DNA from: a bacterium
GTDB lineage: Bacteria > Verrucomicrobiota > Verrucomicrobiae > Opitutales > Opitutaceae
DNA: 9,687 bases
NCBI GenBank assembly: GCA_021780625.1
Contig: JAJXYI010000553.1
Coordinates: 1-9,687, forward strand
Direction: 5' to 3'
Numbering within the stretch: the stretch's first letter is position 1; the number at the start of each line of letters is the position of its first letter. Both the position numbers and the translations under genes were made by a program. Shown piece by piece: positions 1-7,863 of the stretch. Under the pieces are notes generated by a model that saw only the letters and a list, made by a program, of their open reading frames with translations, searched no databases and was not told the DNA's origin.

Positions 1-1
1 G

Positions 2-493
<492 letters not shown>

Positions 494-504
494 TCGTAGT
501 CGCG

Positions 505-550
505 GCCCGCCAGGCGCCCGGACCGTCCCTCGAGGCGGGCAGGCGCCTGG
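505..550 (+). terminator. Possible katG terminator (GC-rich inverted repeat)
   Basis: Starting 12 bases after the katG stop, CCAGGCGCC (510-518) is perfectly complementary to GGCGCCTGG (542-550), a 9-bp stem with a 23-base loop. A second, mutually exclusive 7-bp pairing joins GCCCGCC (505-511) with GGCGGGC (534-540). The position suits transcription termination, but no T-run follows, so it is not a classical intrinsic terminator. It could instead protect the 3' end or act with Rho. Confidence 0.45.
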
Positions 551-733
551 CAGGGTGCCTCTCAATGTATCTGCTTTGTGGCTGGGACCAGTGCGGCCTC
601 CGCCCAATGCTTCGGGGTATTCGAAAGGATGAGACAAGATCAGCCGTTCGGGAGGTTGTCGGGGTGGCCGGCCTCCACCTGGATGGTCGGAGCGAGCTCC
701 TAGGGGGGCCGCGGTTTCGGCGGGCTGGATCTG

Positions 734-779
734 GGGTTCGGTCCGCCGAACCCGGCGGAATTTGTCTACCTTCCGCCGG
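734..779. other. Two overlapping perfect stem-loops, possible structured RNA
   Basis: GGGTTCGG (734-741) pairs with CCGAACCC (746-753) over 8 bp, leaving a 4-base TCCG loop of the UNCG type. CCGGCGGAA (752-760) pairs with TTCCGCCGG (771-779) over 9 bp with a 10-base loop. The two share bases 752-753, so they can only form side by side with slight fraying or as alternatives. They lie more than 240 bases after katG and more than 320 bases before the likely fucosidase start, so neither gene easily claims them. This could be a small RNA, a repeat element or a leader structure. Confidence 0.4.
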
Positions 780-788
780 TGAAGCCAC

Positions 789-820
789 TCAACGCCATCC
801 TCGCGAGGGGATGGCGTTGA
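789..820. terminator. Perfect 12-bp inverted repeat, terminator-like hairpin
   Basis: TCAACGCCATCC (789-800) is the exact reverse complement of GGATGGCGTTGA (809-820), with an 8-base loop TCGCGAGG. A weakly T-containing stretch (TTGTTAAAG) follows on the + strand. It is the strongest stem in the interval. It may end a transcript that carries the two hairpins just upstream, or it may be an arm of a small repeat element. Confidence 0.45.
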
Positions 821-841
821 TTGTTAAAGCCGCAATTGAAC

Positions 842-867
842 CACAGAGCCACGGAGCCCACAGAGCC
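842..867 (+). repeat. Short CACRGAG direct repeat (three units)
   Basis: Three units of CACRGAG begin at 842, 850 and 859 (CACAGAG, CACGGAG, CACAGAG), each followed by CC. A 10-base word, CCACAGAGCC, is repeated exactly at 841-850 and 858-867. From memory, intergenic sequences starting ACCACAGAG are dispersed in several bacterial genomes, including Verrucomicrobiota, but I could not check this. No protein frame uses the motif convincingly. Confidence 0.5.
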
Positions 868-1049
868 TGACATCAAAGCGAAGGTCGGAATATGAATTCA
901 CCCCGGCGGTGAAAAGTTTGGATACATGACTTCCCCGTAATCGCCTGCCTCCCTCTTCTCTGGTCTGTGGATCAAGACCCACGGCGTCCTTTAGGTGGAT
1001 GCGTCCAAACTCGTGGCGGGCGGGCCGCAGGCTTTTGCCTCCGTCGTCC

Positions 1050-1081
1050 TCCGATCGGCCGGGGAAAAATCATCCGATCGG
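1050..1081. promoter_or_regulatory. Tandem CCGATCGG palindromes before the fucosidase gene
   Basis: The perfect 8-bp palindrome CCGATCGG occurs at 1051-1058 and again at 1074-1081, both preceded by T. The copies are 23 bases apart, about two helical turns, and the second ends 24 bases before the ATG at 1106. Each copy can bind a symmetric dimer and the pair could bind two dimers on one face of DNA. The copies can also pair with each other as an 8-bp RNA stem. The regulator, if there is one, cannot be named from sequence. Confidence 0.35.
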
Positions 1082-1105
1082 GCGATTGCGCGGAAAATCT
1101 CGCGC

Positions 1106-2536
1106 ATGAGAGCGTTGCCTTCGATGCCAACCCCCATCCTGCGCCCGAGGCCTCTGTCTACAAACGTATGCGCCCGCGCCAGGCGATGCCTCGTCGTCCT
1201 GGTCGCCGCGATGATCGTTGCGACCGCCACGGCGGCCTCGCCTGCGGGGCAGGCGGTGGCGCGGTCGGATCAACCCGCGGCGCGCGAGGCTCGTATCAGC
1301 TGGTGGCGGAAGGACCGCTTCGGCATTTTTGTCCACTGGGGGTTGTACTCGATCCTGGGGCGGGGGGAGTGGGCCCAGTGGAACGAACAGATCCCGGTCG
1401 AGACCTACGCAAAGCTGGCCGATCGCTTTGATCCGAAGCATTTCGACGCCAACGCGTGGGCGAGCCTCTTCAAGGCGGCCGGCGCCCGCTACGTCGTGCT
1501 GACGAGCCGGCACCACGACGGCTTTGCGTTGTTCTCCGATCCGGGCAATCCGTTCACGAGCGTGAGCACCGCGGCCCACAGGGATTTCGTCGCCGCCTAC
1601 GTCGCCGCGATGAGGAAGGCCAACCTCCGCGTGGGGCTGTACTATTCGCCCCTGGATTGGAGATTTCCGGGCTATATCGCCCCCGGAATCTATCGGGCGA
1701 GCGCCGATGCGATGCGTACGCAGTACCACCGCCAGCTTCGCGAATTGTTAACGAACTACGGGCACATCGACATCCTGTGGTTCGACGGAGGCGAGGCCGA
1801 CTGGCTGAGCTTTGGCGGCGACTGGAAGGGACCGCAGTGGGTGAAGCGGAAATACGGCCAGCATTACGAGGGCGGCTTCCACTGGGGTAGTCGGAAAATG
1901 TATACGATGCTTCGCCGCCTGCAGCCCGACGTCGTGATCAACGGTCGCTCCGACATGCCCGAGGATTTTCACTCACGCGAAGGGGATGGCGCCCTGGGCG
2001 ACTTCGATGCCTCGCATCCATGGGAACTGTGCACGACGATCGTCGATGGTCCATGGGGCTGGATGCCGGGTGTGCCGATCAAGTCGCTGCACCATCTCGT
2101 TCGAATGCTCGTCCAGACTGCGGGACGGGATGGCAATTTTCTGCTCAATGTCGGTCCGCGTCCCGACGGTGAGATCGATCCTGCCCAGGCCGACCGGCTG
2201 CGGGAACTGGGCGGGTGGCTCAAGCGCAACGGGGCAAGCATCTACGGCACCCGCGGAGGGCCCTATCTGCCCGGTGCCTATGGTGTGACGACTTATGCCG
2301 GGCGGAAAATCTTCGTGCACCTGCTTGCGGCCTCCGATGGCGCGATAAACCTTCCCCCGATTCCGGCCAGGATCGAACAGGGATCGCTCCTGGACGGTTC
2401 GCCGATAGTCTGGACCCAGACGCCAGAGGGCATCGAACTTCGCGTGGATCCGTCGCATTGGGACTCCATCGACACAATCGTCGTACTGGACCTCGACCGG
2501 GATGCCTCTTCGATAACGCCCGTGGCCGTCAAATAA
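1106..2536 (+). CDS. Exported GH29 alpha-L-fucosidase
   Basis: A retaining glycosidase that removes terminal alpha-L-fucose from glycans, probably in the periplasm. Numbering from ATG 1106 gives 476 residues, normal for GH29. A basic N-terminus ending CARARR is followed by a hydrophobic stretch (about 28-43), a signal peptide with cleavage near 45-50. The TIM-barrel domain shows FVHWG (75-79), GEW (86-88), SRHHDGF (134-140), LWFDGG with D227 as the expected nucleophile, NGR (279-281) and LLNVGPRPDGEI (346-357). A beta-rich C-terminal part runs from about 381. The acid/base residue is not certain; E230 is one candidate. An in-frame GTG at 995 would add 37 residues before the signal peptide and is less likely; ATG 1124 is an alternative. 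No clear ribosome-binding site precedes any of them. Fucose-specific versus broader linkage preference cannot be told. It is convergent with the two-component genes. Confidence 0.93.
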   Translation: MRALPSMPTPILRPRPLSTNVCARARRCLVVLVAAMIVATATAASPAGQAVARSDQPAAREARISWWRKDRFGIFVHWGLYSILGRGEWAQWNEQIPVETYAKLADRFDPKHFDANAWASLFKAAGARYVVLTSRHHDGFALFSDPGNPFTSVSTAAHRDFVAAYVAAMRKANLRVGLYYSPLDWRFPGYIAPGIYRASADAMRTQYHRQLRELLTNYGHIDILWFDGGEADWLSFGGDWKGPQWVKRKYGQHYEGGFHWGSRKMYTMLRRLQPDVVINGRSDMPEDFHSREGDGALGDFDASHPWELCTTIVDGPWGWMPGVPIKSLHHLVRMLVQTAGRDGNFLLNVGPRPDGEIDPAQADRLRELGGWLKRNGASIYGTRGGPYLPGAYGVTTYAGRKIFVHLLAASDGAINLPPIPARIEQGSLLDGSPIVWTQTPEGIELRVDPSHWDSIDTIVVLDLDRDASSITPVAVK

Positions 2537-2560
2537 TTCCCCGGTATCCTCCAGCGACGC

Positions 2561-2603
2561 CGGCTCGGGAGCACGGCCGTGCCGGACCGCGAAAGCCGAG
2601 CCG
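2561..2603. terminator. Nested palindrome between convergent genes, likely two-way terminator
   Basis: CGGCTCGG (2561-2568) is perfectly complementary to CCGAGCCG (2596-2603), and inside lies the 12-base perfect palindrome GCACGGCCGTGC (2571-2582). It fills most of the 70-base gap between the fucosidase stop (2536) and the regulator stop (2607), where both transcripts must end. There is no long T-run on either strand, so termination may depend on structure plus Rho. Confidence 0.5.
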
Positions 2604-2606
2604 ACG

Positions 2607-3227
2607 CTAATCCAGGTGGAGCAGCTTTTCCTTCACCGCCAAGGTCACTGCGGCGGTGCGGTCGCTCGCCCGGAGTTTGTTTAGGATACTGGCCACGTGG
2701 GTTTTGACCGTGGCCTCAGTGATTCGGAGACTGTCCGCGATCTCCTTGTTTCGCAGTCCCTTAGCCACGAGTCGGAGGACCTCGATCTCCCGTTCGGAAA
2801 GACGGGACTGCACCATCGAGGTGAGGCGCACCGCGATCTCGGGCGGCACGAACCGTTCGCCCGCATAGACCGTTCGGACCGCTGTCAGGAATTGTTCGAG
2901 GGGCATGCCTTTCTGCACGTAGCCGTCCGCGCCCGCCTGGATCGCACGGCTGACGTCCGAACCGGATGCATAGTTGCTCAAGATGAGAATCTTGGCATCG
3001 CGCGACTCATTCCGGATCTTGCCGACCAATTCGAGCCCGTCGATCTTGGGCATGCGCAGGTCGAGGATCACCACGTCCGGCTTGAACTTATGGAACGCGT
3101 CCATCGCCTCCTCGCCGTCCTCGACCTCGGCCACGACCTCCATGTCTGGCTGGAGGCGGGTCACCGTGAGAATTCCCATTCTCACCAGGACGTGGTCGTC
3201 GACCAAAAGGATGCGTATCTTGCTCAT
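2607..3227 (-). CDS. NarL/LuxR-family response regulator
   Basis: A cytoplasmic DNA-binding response regulator of 206 residues, typical for the NarL group. The receiver domain (about 3-120) has the acidic pair D10-D11, the phosphoacceptor D56 in VVILDLRMP, S84 in the ILILS strand and the conserved K106 in YVQKG. The LuxR-type helix-turn-helix (about 143-206) starts with LSEREIEVLRLVAKG and has the recognition region ITEATVKTHVASILNKL. All key phosphotransfer residues are present, so it should be functional. It lies 138 bases downstream of the kinase gene on the same strand, and the kinase is the matching HisKA_3 type, so the two are very likely partners. The ATG at 3227 begins a standard receiver (MSKIRILLVDDH), but the bases before it (ACTGACCCCTC) lack a Shine-Dalgarno sequence. 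Targets are unknown; the divergent receptor gene and the fucosidase gene are the obvious candidates. Confidence 0.95.
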   Translation of the reverse strand: MSKIRILLVDDHVLVRMGILTVTRLQPDMEVVAEVEDGEEAMDAFHKFKPDVVILDLRMPKIDGLELVGKIRNESRDAKILILSNYASGSDVSRAIQAGADGYVQKGMPLEQFLTAVRTVYAGERFVPPEIAVRLTSMVQSRLSEREIEVLRLVAKGLRNKEIADSLRITEATVKTHVASILNKLRASDRTAAVTLAVKEKLLHLD

Positions 3228-3299
3228 GAGGGGTCAGTGTTGTAGGTTAACGGTAGGGGGATGTTGATGCACGTGGATTCTGGTTTGAGTCCGGCAGGA

Positions 3300-3330
3300 T
3301 CGTAATGCTCCGATGCGCGAGCTCGTAATG
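3300..3330. repeat. 8-bp direct repeat in the kinase-regulator spacer
   Basis: TCGTAATG occurs at 3300-3307 and 3323-3330, 23 bases apart, inside the 138-base spacer (3228-3365) between the kinase stop and the regulator start. Such a spacer is long for two co-transcribed genes and could hold a second promoter with a direct-repeat binding site. The repeat is short and may be chance. Confidence 0.25.
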
Positions 3331-3365
3331 GGAGGGGAGCACTGGAGGTAGCGTCGACATTTTGG

Positions 3366-6300
3366 TCAGACCGGGTTCTGGCGTTCGACAGGCAGGGAGA
3401 TCGCGACGACCGTGCCATGGCCTGGCGTGCTTTCTATCGTCAGGCGCGCATCGATCTTCTTTGCCCGGCGGCGCAGGCTCCGGAGCCCGAAATGCCCTTC
3501 GTCGACGAGCAGCGTCTTCGGTGAGAATCCGCAGCCATTGTCGGTGATCGTGATTTCGACTCCCTCGCCCCTGTAGTTGAGGACGATCGTTATCGTGGTT
3601 GCCTTCGCGTGTTTGAGGGCATTGGTGACCGCCTCCTGAACGATGCGCAGCACGTGGTGGTCCGTTTCGGGCGGCAGTTTGACGGGGGTGCCGACGACCT
3701 TCACCTCCATGCCGATCCGGTTCGGATTGATCCAATCGGCGAGCCGTTTCAGCGCCGTGCCCAGGTCCGTGCCTGCCAAGGCCGGAGAATTCAGGTCCCA
3801 GATCGCGTGCCGGATCTCGGCGTGGCTGAACGCAACCATGTTCTTGGCCACCTTGATCGTGTCGCGAACATCCTGCGGACAAACGGGGCTCTGCAGGGCT
3901 CCGTCGAGTTGCAGCATCAGTCCGGTCATTCCCTGTTCCAGGCTGTCGTGGATTTCTCCGGCCAGGCGCTGGCGTTCCGACAGGGTCGCCGAGAGTTTCG
4001 TTTCCTGCTGAAGCTTGCTCATCGCCTCGTTGAGCTGCTGGGTGCGTTGACGCACGCGGCGCTGCAATATGCGTGCCCACGCCAGGACGACCACGAGGAT
4101 CCCGATGAGGATTCCGAGGCCGTAGAGCGCGTGGCGCAATACGAGCCAGGGCGGTCCATGGATAAAGACGATGTCCGCCGGCGAATTCACCACGAACAGA
4201 CTCGCATGGTCTCGAACGTTGAAAAACGCGGGCACGAGGTCTGTGCCGCCGGGTTCGCGAAATACGATTCCGGTCAATCTCACCCGGCTCCCATTGCTCA
4301 GGTTCTGCAGGGCTTTGGTTTGCGACGGACACCAAACGTAGAACCGCTGGTGTTGGCTTTCCATCTCGAAGGTCATTCCGTTCTCAACCTTGCCGCCGCT
4401 GATCACGTCGGCCTCGAGCGTGACCAGGCGCAGGCCGATCGATCCGTTCAACGCGGCTGCCGCATCGGCCTGAACGGGTGCGGGACGTCCGCCGGTACCG
4501 ATCCTCTTGAGTGTCGCGTACAGCAGGTTTGGGACTCCCGTCGAATCGACGGAGGGAAATCCTATGGCATCGACTCGGTCCCCGCTCACGAGTTGTCCGG
4601 GTCGACCGGAGGTGAGAACCCGAACGGAGCCGGTTCCGTCTTCGATGATCGAAAGCCGGTCGTGTGTGAAGGTGACCGTCCCCTCAATCCTGATTCGATG
4701 GGACGGGTCGTTGAGGTCGCCCGTGTTCGAGAGTTGCGAAATGGCCGTCCGGGGAGGCGACCCGGAGAACGATTCATCCCTGACTTGCTCGATGAAGTCG
4801 GGGCCCGGCACCAGCAGCGTCATGTTCGAGATTTGCTGATACGAGGCCACGCCCTGCACGTGGACGGTGTGATCGATGAGTTGCTCCCACCTTTCGTGGT
4901 TCATGCCAGTGGCATGGATGGTCACGTAGCTGCCCGAGGTGCGAAGGACGGCCGTATCACCCTGGCCTGCGGCATAGACGATCCCGCGGACGTCGATCCA
5001 TTCTCCCTGGCCCCGTTCGGGCTCGGAGAGTTCCTCGGGATAGTGGACGGGGCGTGGCATGATGCCCCTGCCGAGCGGGACGACCTTCGTGGCGATTGGG
5101 CGGGTGTAATTTCCCGAGACGATGGGATCGCAGTACACCTCGACGTAGGTTCCGGGTTTGAGCAGCTTCTGATCGGACTCATTGTTCAACTCGATGAACG
5201 CACCCGCAGTTTGGTCCTGGACGGAGAAATAGTTGGTCCAGTTGATCATCTGATTGCACGTGATGACGCCCCTCACGAGGTAGTGGTTGGGCGGGGCGGT
5301 CCTCGAATTGGGGAGGACCGAGCGAATGTCCAGAAGCGGACGATCGAGGGTGTAATTTCCGTCGGGAGCGGGCTTGGACGGAGTTCGAATGAAGGCGTGG
5401 CTTATCTCGAGCCCGGACGGCGTGCGGCGCAAGAATCCGAACACGTGCAGCATGTCGCCCTCATGCACCGAGGTGTCCTGCAGGGTGTGCACGGTGATCG
5501 TGCTGTATTTGCGCGCCAACTTCAGCCACTGGGCGTCTCGGCTCCCCGGGATGTAATGGGCCTCGGTGGTGCAATACGGACTGTTCTTCCGCCACTGGAT
5601 GCTCAGCTGGTTGCCTCCCACGTTGAGGAGGTCGACAAAGGGAGCGCCCGGCGAGAGTGAGGCCCGAATCATCAAGCCGGCTTTGGCCCAGCGTTGGTGC
5701 ATTGTCGGCGGCTCCAGGCGCGCGATCAGTTCGCAGTTTCCGCGGGTCGAGTTGGATACGAAATAGAAATTGTCGTCGGAGTCCCAGATGTCGTAGCCCG
5801 TGCCGCTGATTTCCAGCCCACCGTTCTTCAGTTGGAATTGTCCCGAATTGTGCGTGCTCCCAACCGAGGTGCCGACGTACGGCCGGCGGAGTCCGCTGAT
5901 GTGGTCGAAACGTGCGATGGTCGGTTCGGGGCCAAAGGACGACACAGCCATGCCGACGACCACAGAGTCCTGCATTGGGACGTCGATCTCTCCGCCAAAT
6001 GGCTTCCAGTGACTTCCGTCCGACGAGTAATACGCGTGGAAGCTTCCCTCGTCCTGCAGGACCAAGGTCCGGGGCGAGGGATGGGCGACGACCTTCCCCT
6101 GGATGCGGATGGGCACTCCCTGGTCGTCGACGGAGGTGAGCGATGGAAGGACGCTGATTGCCGTGGGAGGAAGGAGGTCCCAGCTGTGCGAGGGGGCTTC
6201 GATCGTGAGGTGATCGAGCGTGGGAATCAGGAGTGTTCCGGGAACGGTGTCGCCTTCCGGATCGAAGGCCGTTTCGCAGATTCCCTGCAGCCGCAGGACG

Positions 6301-7451
6301 AACCCGTTGTACCCGACCGGATTTTTCCCGCGCCACTGTTGTACGTGGGCGAGAAGGGAGCCGTCTCCGTCCACCAGTTGAATATCAAGGCCGCCCTTTG
6401 AGGCAGTGATGGTTTTGACTTCAGCCTTCACCTCGGACCATCTGAAGTTGTCTTGTGGCCGCATCGGCCTGCCGGCCCGGATTTGCAGTGGCCGCGGAAT
6501 TGTCCCGCTGCCCACGACGACGATCGTAGGAAACTCCACCACAAAGCGGGACCAGTGCTGGCTTGTGGGTTGGAGCGCCGCCAGGCTTGAGGTGACCGAC
6601 TGTCTCCAGCGCTGTAGCAGGACGCCATGAGCCGGTGGCTTCGTCGCGACGAGGTCGGAAGGGACGCGGCCCGAATACGGCGTCAGGTACTCCGAATCGA
6701 TGCGGGTGCGTGCGATCGATCGACTCTCCCACGCGACATCGAGGAAGTCGGTGCCGCCGGACTGGTCATGCAGCGCTTCGATGTAATAGCGCCGTCCCTT
6801 TTGAAGCGTGATGGGGTCGGAATGCTGCGAGCGGAAGCGCGACCAGTCACCGGGGTCTGTCCAGGAGGGGACGCTGGCGATCCGCTTCGCACCCTCCCGC
6901 GAGTCGTCCGGACTCAGCCACAATTCGGACGCGTCGTCGCTGCTCAGCCAGAACTGATACGAACCGGACTCAGGGGGCGTGAGGTAACCTTGGAGTCGTT
7001 CGACATAGTTGATCTGGCCCGTGGGCCTTTGCCGCATCGAGGGGGAAAACTCGGTGCGAGCGCCTTCGAAGGGGAAGTCCTGCATGCCAGGGATGTCCGG
7101 GTAAACCGAGGGCGACACCAGCTTCACGCGTTGTCCTGGCTGCAGCCCCGACAAGTCCGCATGGCACATGAATGCGACGGCGTGATCGCCATCCTGGAGA
7201 ACCAGGAGGCCGCGACGGTGCGAGACGAAGGTCACCGTGCCCTCCACCGACACGCTTCGCTCATGATGCAAGTCCCAGACTGTCGTCGTGCCGAGTGCGC
7301 CAAGCGACGCGATGGCTGGCGTGGAGGCGATCTCGGTCTGCTGGTCGGCACGGATCGGCTGGGCAATGCCGGCAAGCAGGATTCCGACGACCGTAGAAAT
7401 CGCGATGCGCCTCCAGCGCCCATGATTTTGATTTAAATTATACCAGCGCAT
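3366..7451 (-). CDS. Giant sensor histidine kinase with PA14, LamG-like and OB-like exported domains
   Basis: A 1361-residue NarL-type membrane sensor kinase. Residues 1-35 form a signal peptide or N-terminal anchor (RWRR, then IAISTVVGILLAGIA). Residues about 142-245 look like a PA14 domain (LQGYLTPPESGSYQFWLSSD; LQKGRRYYIEALHD), a fold seen in sugar-binding proteins. Residues about 535-625 resemble a LamG/DUF1349 sandwich (RWAKAGLMIRASLS). About six OB-like units, each a G-x-V strand followed by a QD/ED-type strand, lie near 67-112, 447-500, 724-790, 818-870, 919-985 and 1010-1065. One membrane helix (about 1103-1126) leads to a coiled coil and the HisKA_3 motif ERQRLAGEIHDS with H1168, then the N-box N1277, G1 box DNGCGF (1304-1309) and G2 box PGHGT. 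The kinase core looks complete. It autophosphorylates H1168 and should pass phosphate to the regulator encoded 138 bases downstream. The exported part, about 1,070 residues, is far larger than in ordinary NarL-type kinases and suggests a glycan or protein ligand. No Shine-Dalgarno sequence precedes the ATG. Confidence 0.92.
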   Translation of the reverse strand: MRWYNLNQNHGRWRRIAISTVVGILLAGIAQPIRADQQTEIASTPAIASLGALGTTTVWDLHHERSVSVEGTVTFVSHRRGLLVLQDGDHAVAFMCHADLSGLQPGQRVKLVSPSVYPDIPGMQDFPFEGARTEFSPSMRQRPTGQINYVERLQGYLTPPESGSYQFWLSSDDASELWLSPDDSREGAKRIASVPSWTDPGDWSRFRSQHSDPITLQKGRRYYIEALHDQSGGTDFLDVAWESRSIARTRIDSEYLTPYSGRVPSDLVATKPPAHGVLLQRWRQSVTSSLAALQPTSQHWSRFVVEFPTIVVVGSGTIPRPLQIRAGRPMRPQDNFRWSEVKAEVKTITASKGGLDIQLVDGDGSLLAHVQQWRGKNPVGYNGFVLRLQGICETAFDPEGDTVPGTLLIPTLDHLTIEAPSHSWDLLPPTAISVLPSLTSVDDQGVPIRIQGKVVAHPSPRTLVLQDEGSFHAYYSSDGSHWKPFGGEIDVPMQDSVVVGMAVSSFGPEPTIARFDHISGLRRPYVGTSVGSTHNSGQFQLKNGGLEISGTGYDIWDSDDNFYFVSNSTRGNCELIARLEPPTMHQRWAKAGLMIRASLSPGAPFVDLLNVGGNQLSIQWRKNSPYCTTEAHYIPGSRDAQWLKLARKYSTITVHTLQDTSVHEGDMLHVFGFLRRTPSGLEISHAFIRTPSKPAPDGNYTLDRPLLDIRSVLPNSRTAPPNHYLVRGVITCNQMINWTNYFSVQDQTAGAFIELNNESDQKLLKPGTYVEVYCDPIVSGNYTRPIATKVVPLGRGIMPRPVHYPEELSEPERGQGEWIDVRGIVYAAGQGDTAVLRTSGSYVTIHATGMNHERWEQLIDHTVHVQGVASYQQISNMTLLVPGPDFIEQVRDESFSGSPPRTAISQLSNTGDLNDPSHRIRIEGTVTFTHDRLSIIEDGTGSVRVLTSGRPGQLVSGDRVDAIGFPSVDSTGVPNLLYATLKRIGTGGRPAPVQADAAAALNGSIGLRLVTLEADVISGGKVENGMTFEMESQHQRFYVWCPSQTKALQNLSNGSRVRLTGIVFREPGGTDLVPAFFNVRDHASLFVVNSPADIVFIHGPPWLVLRHALYGLGILIGILVVVLAWARILQRRVRQRTQQLNEAMSKLQQETKLSATLSERQRLAGEIHDSLEQGMTGLMLQLDGALQSPVCPQDVRDTIKVAKNMVAFSHAEIRHAIWDLNSPALAGTDLGTALKRLADWINPNRIGMEVKVVGTPVKLPPETDHHVLRIVQEAVTNALKHAKATTITIVLNYRGEGVEITITDNGCGFSPKTLLVDEGHFGLRSLRRRAKKIDARLTIESTPGHGTVVAISLPVERQNPV

Positions 7452-7535
7452 GCGGTTGCGGAAATTGAATGGCCTGGGGCGGCCGAGGGGTGGCGTGTTC
7501 GAGAAGGAAGAGCGCAGGACTCAGGCTAAAGCAAG

Positions 7536-7585
7536 ACTGCTTGGCGGGCTGGACTCCAACCCGCGCAGGACGAGGAACAAGCAGT
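7536..7585. other. Compound inverted repeat in the kinase leader region
   Basis: An outer 8-bp stem, ACTGCTTG (7536-7543) with CAAGCAGT (7578-7585), is directly continued by an inner stem, GCGGGCTGG (7544-7552) with CCAACCCGC (7556-7564), which matches at 8 of 9 positions and has a 3-base loop. The right side carries a 13-base unpaired bulge (7565-7577). It lies about 85-135 bases before the kinase ATG, so it could be part of that gene's untranslated leader, a small RNA on either strand, or a protein site. Confidence 0.35.
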
Positions 7586-7665
7586 GTGCCCGCGCAGGGG
7601 TGAGGCAGTCGCGCTTTCTTGAAATGCAAGTCTTCACTTGCTCGCGGTGTGATCTGTAATAATTA

Positions 7666-7688
7666 ATAATCAATAGCTTATCGATTAT
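7666..7688. promoter_or_regulatory. 23-bp AT-rich imperfect palindrome, possible operator
   Basis: ATAATCAATAGCTTATCGATTAT is centred on base 7677; the two 11-base arms are complementary at 9 of 11 positions. It sits in the most AT-rich part of the divergent region, about 215 bases from the kinase start and 320 from the receptor start. It is a reasonable docking site for a dimeric regulator such as the neighbouring NarL-type protein, but the link is inference. Confidence 0.4.
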
Positions 7689-7863
7689 GTGGATGTGACT
7701 CAGGGCCGATGAACCGGCGGTCTGCGCAGGATGGGAAGACTGTATTTTTGCGTGGTTTGGCGATCATCCGAAAGAATGAGATCGATTCAATCCAGCAGGG
7801 GCTTGTCTGGAGAGATGAGAAGAGTATCTGTCCAAATCGCAACAGAGATTTATCGTTACATCA

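Larger units (their letters stand above)
494..1105. other. Long non-coding interval between katG and the fucosidase gene
   Basis: About 610 bases with no convincing protein gene; the open frames here show no recognisable motif and no good start. It holds, in order, overlapping GC-rich inverted repeats right after katG (505-550), a cluster of perfect stem-loops (734-820), a short CACRGAG repeat (842-865), a small 6-bp hairpin (897-902 with 908-913) and two copies of the palindrome CCGATCGG (1051-1058, 1074-1081). I found no tRNA, rRNA or known riboswitch. The fucosidase promoter should lie in this interval, but I could not place convincing -35/-10 boxes. Confidence 0.7.

Noticed and set aside
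995..1105. Upstream GTG start extending the fucosidase by 37 residues
   Set aside because: The extension lies before the signal peptide, is not family-like, overlaps the paired CCGATCGG palindromes, and would put a long N-terminal segment before the exported domain. ATG 1106 or 1124 fits better.
494..1105. tRNA, CRISPR array or insertion sequence in the katG-fucosidase interval
   Set aside because: No cloverleaf with acceptor and anticodon arms, no regularly spaced repeats of CRISPR length, and no transposase fragments or target duplications were found.
1218..1890. Alternative + strand frames inside the fucosidase gene
   Set aside because: Arg/Pro-rich translations without motifs, while the main frame contains all GH29 signatures.
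3609..5660. 683-codon open frame on the + strand, opposite the kinase gene
   Set aside because: The minus-strand frame here encodes clear kinase and sensor domains. The + frame shows no motif, no signal peptide and no domain, and long antisense frames are common at this GC content.
6627..7436. 269-codon open frame on the + strand opposite the kinase N-terminal half
   Set aside because: The opposite strand encodes the PA14-like domain with clear motifs; this is a shadow.
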